NCBI GenBank assembly: GCA_934675625.1
Contig: CAKURH010000048.1
Span: forward strand, 1 to 28,252
Direction of reading: 5' to 3'
Source of the DNA: an uncultured Kiritimatiellota bacterium
GTDB taxonomy: Bacteria > Verrucomicrobiota > Kiritimatiellia > RFP12 > UBA1067
DNA: 28,252 nt
Of this stretch, positions 16,766 through 26,127 are shown piece by piece. Numbering within the stretch: position 1 is the stretch's first letter; every line of letters begins with the position of its first letter. The notes below the pieces were generated by a model. It did no database searches. It was not told the DNA's origin and saw nothing but the letters and a program-made list of their open reading frames with translations. The translations under genes were made by a program, and so were the position numbers.

Positions 16766-18001
16766 CTATTTCTTCGGCTCGGGCGCCGTGCCCGCCGTGC
16801 CGAACTTCGGCCGCTTCGGCATGAACGGGTTGCTCGCCGCGTCCGTCGGATGGGCGAGCGTCGAGGCCGTCTGGTAGCCGACGACCGCCTCCTTGCCCTC
16901 GAACGCATCGCCGCCCACCAGCTCCGTGAAGGAGTCGTCCGAAACGCCCGCCGTGACGAGGTGCGGCGTCAGCTTGCCGTCCGCGCCCACAAGCCAGATC
17001 TTGCGGCCGCGCGGCACCTCGCCCGGCGCGCGGTCCTCCTCCTTCGGACGGAAGCGGAACGCCGCCGCCGAGACGACGACCGCGTCCTCGGCGCGCGCCG
17101 TCTCGATGGACAGCGTCGCCGTCATGCCGGGGAACAGCATCTCGTCAGGATTCTCCGCCTCGATGATGATCGGATACGTGACGACGTTGTTCGTCGTCGT
17201 CGCGGCGAGGCGAATCTGCCGCACCTTGCCCGCGAACTTGCGCCGGTAGGCGTCCGCCGTGAAGGTGACGGACTGACCGACCTTGATGTTGCCGACGTCC
17301 GCCTCCGGCACGGTCGCCTCGACCCACACGGTCTTCAGGTCTTCCGCAATCGTCAGCACGGGCACCGCGTTCATCGACGAGACGACCGTCTCGCCCTCCT
17401 CGACCTTGCGCGCGAGGACGACGCCGTTCACGGGCGAGCGGATCGTGCAGTAGTCGAGGTCGGCCTTCGCCTTCGAGACGGACGCCTCGGACTGCTCGAC
17501 GGACGCCTTCGCGCTGTCGAGCGACGCGGCCGCGCTGTCCCGCGCCTCAATCGCCGCGTCGAGGTCGGCCTCCGAGCACATCTCCTTCCTGAAGAGCGCC
17601 CGCTTGCGCACGAGCGTCTTCTCCGCAAGCGTGAGCGCCGCCTCGCACTGCTTCACCTTCGCCCGGTTGCCGTGCAGCTGGCCGACCGCGTTGCGGTACG
17701 TCGCCTCGTAGACGAGCGGGTCGATGAGCGCGACGACCTGCCCGTTCGTCACGGTCGAGTTGTAGTCGACGAAGAGCTTGATGACCTTGCCGTTCACCTG
17801 CGCGCCGACGGGGATGCCGCTCGGCGTGTTGCGCGGCTGGACGGTTCCCGTCGCCTCGACGGTGCGCACGAGATCCGTGCGCGTGATCGGCGCAAAGCGG
17901 TACTTCGGCCCCTTCGGCCCGCCGCCGAACGGCGCGCCGCCCTCCTTGCCGCACCCGGCGACGAGCAACGCCGCCGCGCACACGCACATCATCTTCTTCA
18001 T
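16766..18001 (-). CDS. MacA-like periplasmic adaptor lipoprotein
   Basis: This 411-aa membrane-fusion protein links an inner-membrane ABC exporter to an outer-membrane channel. A lipoprotein signal peptide ends in the lipobox VAGC (Cys17). Next come the biotinyl-lipoyl half (GAQVNGKVIKLFVDYNSTVTNGQ), a helical hairpin rich in Ala, Ser and Lys (about residues 115-200), the second lipoyl half (YCTIRSPVNGVVLARKVEEGE), and beta-barrel segments (PEADVGNIKVGQSVTFTAD, LFPGMTATL). The long C-terminal tail is Pro/Lys-rich. GGAGG precedes the ATG. Substrate unknown. Confidence 0.92.
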   Translation of the reverse strand: MKKMMCVCAAALLVAGCGKEGGAPFGGGPKGPKYRFAPITRTDLVRTVEATGTVQPRNTPSGIPVGAQVNGKVIKLFVDYNSTVTNGQVVALIDPLVYEATYRNAVGQLHGNRAKVKQCEAALTLAEKTLVRKRALFRKEMCSEADLDAAIEARDSAAASLDSAKASVEQSEASVSKAKADLDYCTIRSPVNGVVLARKVEEGETVVSSMNAVPVLTIAEDLKTVWVEATVPEADVGNIKVGQSVTFTADAYRRKFAGKVRQIRLAATTTNNVVTYPIIIEAENPDEMLFPGMTATLSIETARAEDAVVVSAAAFRFRPKEEDRAPGEVPRGRKIWLVGADGKLTPHLVTAGVSDDSFTELVGGDAFEGKEAVVGYQTASTLAHPTDAASNPFMPKRPKFGTAGTAPEPKK

Positions 18002-18034
18002 CTTGCCTCCTCCATGAACAGATCCCGACTTCGG

Positions 18035-19729
18035 TCACTGCCGCGTGAAATGCGGCAGGCGCGCAAGCGGCGTCGCGACCGTGACCGTCGTCGGGCCCGT
18101 CACGACCGAGCCGTCGTCGGCCTTCCACGTCCCCGGCGGGATGACGACCGCACGCGACGTCGCGCCCGCCTCGACGACCGGCGCGACCAGGAGGTCGTCG
18201 CCCATCAGGAACTGGTCGCGAATCGCGGCATAGCCACGGCCGGGATAGGCGTATTCGAGATTGCGCATGATCGGCTGGCCGTCCTTCGCCGCCCGCTTCG
18301 CGAGCTCGACGAACGTCGGCGCGAACTTCTGCCGAAGCGCAACCGCGTCCGCGACGATCTTCTGGTTTGCCGCGTTGAGGTAGCGCCAGGGCGACGCCGA
18401 GAACTGCATCATCGGGCAGAGCGCCTGCACCTGCGCCGAGCGCACGAACAGCTCCTCCGAGAACGGCGCGCCGGGGATGAACGTCGACCACTCGCCGCCG
18501 CCAACCATGTCGGGGCAGATGAAGGGACAGCCGACGAAGCCTGCCGCGAGCATGTCGGGGACGAGCCGCCGCAGGGCCTCCCATGTGTGCGGCTTGTCGT
18601 GGAGCCGCATGATGACGGGCTTGCCGGCGAAGCCGAAGACGTTGCGGTATTCGCTGCCCTTGTGCTTGAGGGCGAACGACCCGTAGAGCGCGCTCTGCTG
18701 CGCAGCGGAGGCCGTCCGGTCGTAGGCGTAGGTCTTTGGCGCGCTGCCGCCCTCGCCGGACGTGTCCTTCGTGCCGGCGTAGTACGAGACGGAGCCGCCG
18801 TCGAACTTGAAGCCGTCCACGCCAAAGTCGCGCTTCAGGCCGTCCAGCTGCTCGTCGAACCACGCGACCGCGTTCGGGTGCGTGAAGTCGAGGAGCGCCG
18901 AACACCCGTTCCACCACTTGACCGCTGCCGGATAGGGCACGCCATACCAGCTCTTCTTCGGGCTCTCGTTCAGAAAGCCGCCCTTCGACGGATAGCCTTT
19001 CACGTCGTCGGGATTGCGCCCCCACGCGATGCGGCGAAAGGCCGGCGTGTCCATCGACACGAACGGGCACATCCAGAGCAGCACCTTGAAGCCCATCTTG
19101 TGCAGCTTCTCGACCATGCCCTTCGGGTCGGCGAAGCGCGTCGGCTCAAAGCGCCAGTCGCCGTAACCGGCCTGCCACGTGTCGTCAATCATGAAGACGC
19201 CGGGCGGGAAGCCGTGGTCAAGCATCGACTGCGCGTAGGCGAGAATGTCCTTCTCGTTCTGGTGGTAGGTCAGCTCGATCCACGTGTTGTACTGGGGTGC
19301 GGCGAAGTAGAGCAGCTCGGGCTCCTCGCCTGTCGGACGATACCAGTTCCGCGCCGCGTATTCGAGCGCCCCGCGCAGGTTCGCCCCGGCCTTCTCGACG
19401 AGTTCGATTGCGCCCTTGTCGCTCGCAAGCGCGATTGCGCCGCCCTTGATCGCGACCTTGACCGGCTCGTCGCACCAGATCGCGCGCCCCCGATCCGAGA
19501 CGAGCAGCGACTGCGCCTGGTGCGCGTAGTTGTTCTCGCGCAGGTCACACGCGAAGTCGCTTTCCGCCGTGAATGGCATCTGCCGCCCGAAGTCATTGCA
19601 GAGCCCCCACCAGCCTTCGCCGGGGAGCATCTGCACCGTGCGCGTCTCGGCCACCGCCGTCAGCGACAGCGCGAGAAGCGAAAGGGAAAGAACGAGGCCG
19701 CACGTCCGCGACCATTCTGTGTATTTCAT
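18035..19729 (-). CDS. Secreted GH31-family glycoside hydrolase
   Basis: This is a predicted exported alpha-glycosidase of about 564 aa. Residues 1-27 look like a signal peptide (GLVLSLSLLALSLTAVAE). The barrel contains FMIDDTWQAGYGDWRF, and GFKFDGG gives the nucleophile Asp310; CPDMVGGG supplies the probable acid/base Asp407. It ends in a beta-sandwich segment (GDDLLVAPVVEAGA, VIPPGTW). The layout matches GH31; alpha-glucosidase, alpha-galactosidase and N-acetylgalactosaminidase activities all occur there, so the substrate is open. A ribosome site (AGGGG) lies about 10 nt upstream of the ATG at 19729. The frame has no stop upstream until inside cmk, so a cmk fusion protein is formally possible. 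Confidence 0.85.
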   Translation of the reverse strand: MKYTEWSRTCGLVLSLSLLALSLTAVAETRTVQMLPGEGWWGLCNDFGRQMPFTAESDFACDLRENNYAHQAQSLLVSDRGRAIWCDEPVKVAIKGGAIALASDKGAIELVEKAGANLRGALEYAARNWYRPTGEEPELLYFAAPQYNTWIELTYHQNEKDILAYAQSMLDHGFPPGVFMIDDTWQAGYGDWRFEPTRFADPKGMVEKLHKMGFKVLLWMCPFVSMDTPAFRRIAWGRNPDDVKGYPSKGGFLNESPKKSWYGVPYPAAVKWWNGCSALLDFTHPNAVAWFDEQLDGLKRDFGVDGFKFDGGSVSYYAGTKDTSGEGGSAPKTYAYDRTASAAQQSALYGSFALKHKGSEYRNVFGFAGKPVIMRLHDKPHTWEALRRLVPDMLAAGFVGCPFICPDMVGGGEWSTFIPGAPFSEELFVRSAQVQALCPMMQFSASPWRYLNAANQKIVADAVALRQKFAPTFVELAKRAAKDGQPIMRNLEYAYPGRGYAAIRDQFLMGDDLLVAPVVEAGATSRAVVIPPGTWKADDGSVVTGPTTVTVATPLARLPHFTRQ

Positions 19730-20422
19730 TTTTGATTTCCCCTGCGTTTTGCTTTGCCAGTCCCCCGGCAGGGCCGCCAAGACAGCCGAGACGACTTCGT
19801 CCAGCGTGAGGTCGCTCGAATCGATCTCCACGACGCCATCCGCCTTGCGGAGCGGTGCATATTTCCGCGTCGAGTCGATGGCGTCGCGCGCGAGAAGCGA
19901 CGCCTTGACCGCCGCCTCGCTCTGGTTCGCGATGCCCTTCGCGACTTCCTCCCGCTGGCGCCGACGCGCCCGCGCCTCCGCGCTCGCCGTCAGGAAGAAG
20001 CGCGCGGGCGAGTCCGGGAAGACGGCCGTCGTGATGTCGCGGCCCTCGACCACGAGGTCGCCGTGCGCCGTCAGGCCGCGCAGGATCGCCGTGATGCGGT
20101 CGCGCACCGCCTTGACCGTCGCGACCGCCGACGCGTGCGCGTTGATCTCCGGCGTGCGGATGCGGTTGCCCGGCACCTCGCCCTTCACGTAGTAGGCGAT
20201 TGCGCCGTCTTCGGGACGGCACGTGACCTCGACCGTCGCGGCGAAGGCGGCGACTGCGTCGGGATTCGACGTGTCGATGCCGTTTTCGAGGCACTGCCAC
20301 GTCATGATGCGGTAAAGCGCACCCGAATCGACGTGCAGGTAGCCGAGTTTCCGTCCGACGCGCTTCGAGACCGAGCTCTTGCCCGCGCCCGAAGGCCCAT
20401 CAATAGCAATGACATGTGACAT
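19730..20422 (-). CDS. cmk: Cytidylate kinase, in frame with the downstream glycosidase
   Basis: Cmk phosphorylates CMP and dCMP in the cytoplasm. The P-loop reads AIDGPSGAGKSSV at residues 5-17, followed by YLHVDSGALYR. The CMP-binding part has VEGRDITTAVFP, and the LID region FLTASAEARARRRQRE. The kinase fold ends around DSSDLTLDEVVSAVLAAL, the expected C-terminus at about 225 aa. However, no stop codon follows: the frame runs on through about 10 residues into the ATG and signal peptide of the GH31 enzyme. One base out of register, a TGA overlaps that ATG. The end coordinate given is the junction, not a stop codon. The gene starts 6 nt after the exchanger gene. Confidence 0.88.
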
Positions 20423-20428
20423 GGCGAT

Positions 20429-21505
20429 TCAATCTTTCAGACATTCAACAGCTTCCCACCACCGCCCCGTCTCCTGAAGGAACATGACGAGCGTGTAGAC
20501 GGCGAACGACAGGATCCACCCCACGGCCTCCTTGCGGTTGATGACGCCCGGTTCCCTCGGATGCCGCCAGTTGAAGCCGAAGAGCATGATCGAGAGCGAG
20601 ACGGCCGCCATGACCGGCAGGTCGCGCGTGAGGATGTAGGGCGAGAACGCCGGCGTGCCGTCCGCCGCCGCCTCGAACGGCGAGAGGAACGTCGCGAGGC
20701 CCACGACGGCGAGCGTGTTGAAGAGGTTCGAGCCGATGATGTTGCCGAGCACGAACTCGTGTTCGCCGCGCCGGGCGGACGCAATCGCGCTCGCGAGCTC
20801 CGGCAGGGACGTTCCCGCCGCAACGATCGTGAGGCCGATCACGAGGTCGCTCACGCCGAGATACTTCGCGAAGTCGACCGCGCCCCAGACGAGGAAATGC
20901 GACGACCCGACCAAGACGACGAGCCCGACGGCAACCTTCATAAGCGAGACGAGCAACGCCCGCGCCGTTGCGCGCACCTCATCCTTTACCCCGCATTCTT
21001 CTTCCGTTTTCCTTCTTCCTTCTTCCCTTTCCTTCGTCTTCTGGTCGAACCAGCAGTAAAGCGGCAGAAGAACGGCGAACGCCGCGAGGAGGATCCCCGC
21101 CTCGACGCGCGAGCAGGCGCCATCGCGCAGAAGCCACCATGAGAACAGCGTGATTGCCGCGAGCCCCGGCCCCGCGACAAACGTGATGGCCGGCTTCGTG
21201 ACGAGCGGCAGGATGAGGGCCGAGACGCCGAGGATGACCGCGATGTTGAACGTGCAGCTGCCGTAGGCGTTGCCGAGCGAGAGACTCGCGTGGCCCGACA
21301 GGCCGGACATCACGCTCACGCACAGTTCCGGCGCGCTCGTCCCGAAGCCGATGATCACCATGCCGATGATGAACGGCGAAATGCCAAGAGCCTTCGCCAG
21401 CACGGACGAGCCGGCCACGAAGACGTCGCTCGACCACGCGAGCGCGACAAGGCCGGCGAGCATGAAGGTGATCGACAGCCCCAACGAAATGTCACAGTAT
21501 GCCAT
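20429..21505 (-). CDS. Na+/Ca2+ exchanger-type antiporter (YrbG/CaCA family)
   Basis: This 358-aa inner-membrane protein has about ten hydrophobic segments and the two inverted alpha-repeats of the CaCA superfamily: GFGTSAPEL and GNAYGSCTFNIAVILG in the first half, AAGTSLPELASA and GNIIGSNLFNTLAVVG in the second. A charged cytoplasmic loop rich in Lys/Glu (about residues 155-175) lies between the halves. In the first repeat the usual GSN is GSC. Its -10 lies only 11 nt upstream of the ATG, and no Shine-Dalgarno sequence is visible, so translation is probably leaderless. cmk follows after 6 nt. Confidence 0.9.
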   Translation of the reverse strand: MAYCDISLGLSITFMLAGLVALAWSSDVFVAGSSVLAKALGISPFIIGMVIIGFGTSAPELCVSVMSGLSGHASLSLGNAYGSCTFNIAVILGVSALILPLVTKPAITFVAGPGLAAITLFSWWLLRDGACSRVEAGILLAAFAVLLPLYCWFDQKTKEREEGRRKTEEECGVKDEVRATARALLVSLMKVAVGLVVLVGSSHFLVWGAVDFAKYLGVSDLVIGLTIVAAGTSLPELASAIASARRGEHEFVLGNIIGSNLFNTLAVVGLATFLSPFEAAADGTPAFSPYILTRDLPVMAAVSLSIMLFGFNWRHPREPGVINRKEAVGWILSFAVYTLVMFLQETGRWWEAVECLKD

Positions 21506-21515
21506 AGTCTCGAAG

Positions 21516-21526
21516 ATTATATCACA
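21516..21526 (-). promoter_or_regulatory. Exchanger promoter, extended -10, probably leaderless
   Basis: The minus strand reads TGTGATATAAT with the hexamer at 21516-21521, directly after the stop codon of the ClC gene. Transcription would start near 21509, only about 4 nt before the ATG at 21505. The -35 is not recognisable. Confidence 0.65.
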
Positions 21527-22859
21527 TTTTTCGCGCGAGAAACCCGTGCGCGGGCGAGGATTCGCGGCAGTGCGGCTGGCTGCGGTAGAGCGACCAGCCG
21601 TTGTTGAGCCAGAAGGAGATGCCGCAGACCCACATCGCCGGCACGAGGAGGCCGTGGTTGCCGGAGATTTCCGCGACCATCACGATGGCCGCCATCGGCG
21701 TGCGGATGGACGAGGCGAGGAAGCCCGCCATGCCGACGAGCGCGAACGCCGCCGGCTGGATGCCGAACGACGCCGGGAGCACGGCCGCGAAGACCTGGCC
21801 GACCGCCGCGCCGAGCGCGCCGCCGCAGACGAGCGCGGGCGCGAACACGCCGCCCGAACCGCCGCTCCCGACGGTGAAGGACGTCGCGACGACCTTCGCG
21901 AAGAAGAGGATCACAAGCGCCGGAAGCATCAGCGCGCCGCCCGACAGCACCTGCTGGATGACGGGATAGCTCGTGCCGAGAATCGCGGGCACCAGCAAGC
22001 CGAGAAGCCCCGTGGCGAGTCCGCCCAGAACGACGCGCAGCCAGCCCGGCACGGGCAGGGACGCGAACGCGCGCTCGGTGGACATGAAGAAGCGGATGTA
22101 GAAGCGCGCGCCGAACGTGACGACGAGCGCGAGGACGAAGTAGGGCAAAAGGCGCAGCCCGTTCTCATAGGCGATGTTCGGCATCTGGAAGAGCGTCCCC
22201 CAGCCGAAGAAGCAGGCGAAGATCGTGTAGGCGACCGTCGCCGCCGTGAAGCACGGCAACAGGCACTCGTACTCGACGTCGCTCGACGAGTAGAGGACCT
22301 CGAAGCCGAAGATCGCGCCCGCGAGCGGCGCCTGAAAGAGCGCCGCGATGCCGGCGGAAATGCCGGCCGTCATCAGGATGCGCCGCGCGCGCGCGGGCAG
22401 GGAGAACCACGAGGCAACGAGACTGCCGCACGCCGCGCCGAGGAGCGTGACGGGGCCCTCGTAGCCGGCCGAGCCGCCCGAGGCGATCGTCAGGACGGAC
22501 GCGACGGACTTCACCGGCAGCACGGCCGGCGGCACGTAGCCGCAGCGGCGGTGGTAGGCGAGAATCGCGCTGTCCGTGCCGCGCGCGTGCTCCAGCGAGT
22601 CGAAGCGGCGAATCAGCAGATAGCCCGCAAGCGCGCCGAGCGGCGGCAGAACGACGAACAGCCAGCGGATCTTCAGCGCGGCGGCGGGATCGAAGATCCA
22701 CGCGAAGCCGAGGTCGATCAGGAAACGGAACGCCACGACGACGAAGCCGGCGATCGTGCCGACGAGCAGCGCCTGCCCGAAATACTTGCCCGTCTGAAAA
22801 GAAAGGCCCTTCCCCGCGAGGAAGAACCTGAAGGACGAAATGGACAGGCGACGGAACAT
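21522..22859 (-). CDS. ClC-family chloride channel/transporter
   Basis: This 445-aa membrane protein has the ClC fold. SGGSAGYEGP carries the gating glutamate (normally GREGP). GSGGSGGVFAPAL is the second anion-filter motif. The first filter motif, normally GSGIP, reads GTDSAI, as in a bacterial subgroup. In the segment PLAGAIFGFEVLY the position of the E. coli proton glutamate (Glu203) is Val, as in eukaryotic ClC channels, so proton-coupled exchange is doubtful. No C-terminal CBS domains are present. It starts 3 nt after the DJ-1-like gene. Confidence 0.92.
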   Translation of the reverse strand: MFRRLSISSFRFFLAGKGLSFQTGKYFGQALLVGTIAGFVVVAFRFLIDLGFAWIFDPAAALKIRWLFVVLPPLGALAGYLLIRRFDSLEHARGTDSAILAYHRRCGYVPPAVLPVKSVASVLTIASGGSAGYEGPVTLLGAACGSLVASWFSLPARARRILMTAGISAGIAALFQAPLAGAIFGFEVLYSSSDVEYECLLPCFTAATVAYTIFACFFGWGTLFQMPNIAYENGLRLLPYFVLALVVTFGARFYIRFFMSTERAFASLPVPGWLRVVLGGLATGLLGLLVPAILGTSYPVIQQVLSGGALMLPALVILFFAKVVATSFTVGSGGSGGVFAPALVCGGALGAAVGQVFAAVLPASFGIQPAAFALVGMAGFLASSIRTPMAAIVMVAEISGNHGLLVPAMWVCGISFWLNNGWSLYRSQPHCRESSPAHGFLARKM

Positions 22860-22862
22860 CGG

Positions 22863-23420
22863 TCAGCTGAGGACGTCCGTCACCATGCCGCGCGCGACCT
22901 TGCGCGCCGTCGCCTCGTCCGTCAGCGTCTGGAGGACGACGAGCGCAAAGAGGAGCGCGGAACCCGGCGCCTGACCGGTAATGACGTTGCCGTCCGCCAC
23001 GACGGGCACAGGCGACCACGGGCGGTCGAGCTCCATCTGGCAGGTCGGGTAGCACGTCACGTGCAGGCCCTCGGCGAGCACGCCCGCCTCGACAAGGACG
23101 GTCGGCGCCGCGCAGATTGCGCAGAGGAGCCGACCCTCCTCGTTCTGGCGCTGGAGGCGGCGGATGAGGCGATCCGAGTTCTTGAGGTTCTCGGTGCCCT
23201 CGCCGCCGCCGGGCAGGACAATCGCGTCGAAGTCGCCGTCCGCAACGTCCGCCAACCGCGCATCAGCCTTCATCGGGATGCCATGCGCGCTCAAGACGTC
23301 CGTCGCTTCCTGAAGGGATGCCGTCACGACCTCGACGCCGCCGCGCCGGAGGACATCGACAATCGTCACGGCCTCGATGTCCTCAAAGCCCTTTGCCAAC
23401 GGTACCAACGCCTTTGCCAT
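22863..23420 (-). CDS. DJ-1/PfpI-family protein
   Basis: This 185-aa cytoplasmic protein belongs to the DJ-1 (YajL/ThiJ) clade. GFEDIEAV gives the conserved Glu16, and LCAICAAPTVL holds the reactive Cys103 at the nucleophile elbow, matching human Glu18/Cys106. LPGGGEGTENL is also typical. Family members respond to oxidation or detoxify glyoxals; the exact activity is debated. GGGAGG precedes the ATG by 7 nt. It probably shares a transcript with rpoD, the RRM gene and the ClC gene. Confidence 0.92.
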   Translation of the reverse strand: MAKALVPLAKGFEDIEAVTIVDVLRRGGVEVVTASLQEATDVLSAHGIPMKADARLADVADGDFDAIVLPGGGEGTENLKNSDRLIRRLQRQNEEGRLLCAICAAPTVLVEAGVLAEGLHVTCYPTCQMELDRPWSPVPVVADGNVITGQAPGSALLFALVVLQTLTDEATARKVARGMVTDVLS

Positions 23421-23443
23421 CTGATTGCCTCCCGAACGCGTCT

Positions 23444-23469
23444 ATTCGACAATTCGATTGTTCGATTGT
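23444..23469. repeat. Short TTCGA-rich repeat between the RRM and DJ-1 genes
   Basis: About 26 bases reiterate ATTCGA units (ATTCGACAATTCGATTG, then TTCGATTG), containing a small inverted repeat of ACAAT with ATTGT. It sits in the 54-nt gap just upstream of the DJ-1 ribosome site. It resembles, in being a simple reiteration in a spacer, the AT-rich array ahead of clpB, but the unit differs. Confidence 0.5.
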
Positions 23470-23474
23470 GTTTC

Positions 23475-23957
23475 TCAGATGAGGTTCTTCGCCTCGTTGC
23501 ACTTCATCTTGCGACCGAGGACTTCCTTGTCGTTCAGGGCCTCGCACGCCTTCTCGGCCTCCGCGCGGTTCGGCATCTGGACGAAGCCGAAGCCCTTGGA
23601 CTTGCCGTTGAACTTGTTCAGGATGAGCCGCGCCGAGTTGACCGTGCCGAACGCCTCGAATTCCTTGCGGAGCTGGTCTTCGGTCATGTCGTAGCTGAGG
23701 TTGCCGACGTAGATCTCGACCGAGCCGTCCGCCGGGGCGGGATGCGGCTTGCGCTTCTCGAAGGGACGCTCCTCCTTCTTCTGCGGCTTGCGCGCGTCGC
23801 CTTTCTTGCAGGACGACTTGCCGCACGGGCAGAAGACCTTGGCGACGAGGATCGCCACGAGCGCGCCGAGGACGAAGGCCACAATGGCCAGCGTAATGGC
23901 CGCGCAGGACGTCTGGCAGTTCTTGAACAGTTCGATGATTCCGTTGATGCAGTTCAT
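23475..23957 (-). CDS. Membrane-anchored RRM RNA-binding protein
   Basis: This 160-aa protein combines two parts. The N-terminus has one strong hydrophobic helix (residues about 17-42), followed by Cys43, Cys45 and Cys50 and a Lys/Arg/Pro linker to about residue 78. The C-terminus is a complete RRM with RNP2 (IYVGNL, 82-87) and RNP1 (KGFGFVQM, 121-128). Bacterial RRM proteins are normally free proteins of about 90 aa; here the linker would keep the RRM at the cytoplasmic face of the membrane. AGGAG lies 9 nt before the ATG. The gene follows rpoD by 47 nt. Confidence 0.9.
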   Translation of the reverse strand: MNCINGIIELFKNCQTSCAAITLAIVAFVLGALVAILVAKVFCPCGKSSCKKGDARKPQKKEERPFEKRKPHPAPADGSVEIYVGNLSYDMTEDQLRKEFEAFGTVNSARLILNKFNGKSKGFGFVQMPNRAEAEKACEALNDKEVLGRKMKCNEAKNLI

Positions 23958-24004
23958 TTTCTTTTTCTCCTAATTTTTCTGTTTTCTCTGTTTTTGATTT
24001 TGGT

Positions 24005-25984
<1,980 letters not shown>

Positions 25985-26036
25985 AGTCACTCCAGTCTAC
26001 AATTCACCCACTTGCGCTTTGTCAAGCATTTTGCGT

Positions 26037-26047
26037 ATTATACCATA
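26037..26047 (-). promoter_or_regulatory. rpoD promoter, extended -10
   Basis: The minus strand reads TATGGTATAAT with the hexamer at 26037-26042 and TGG before it. It lies in the 143-nt epmA-rpoD spacer, giving a leader of about 45 nt. A perfect TTGACA at 26020-26025 lies further downstream, but the matching -10 position (TTGTAG) is poor. Confidence 0.65.
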
Positions 26048-26127
26048 ATTTCGGCTGACGCGGCGCAGGGCGGCGCGACCCCGGCCCTTCCTGCCTGCTC
26101 GGCCGCGAAAGCGACGCTCACGCCGCC

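Noticed and set aside
16015..16908. Reading coaD as a fusion starting inside the ABC gene
   Set aside because: The extension is the off-frame shadow of the ATPase gene; a GTG with a good ribosome site marks the coaD start.
25997..26025. TTGACA-17-TTGTAG as a second rpoD promoter
   Set aside because: The -35 is perfect but the -10 matches at only two of six positions; I kept only the extended -10 site further upstream.
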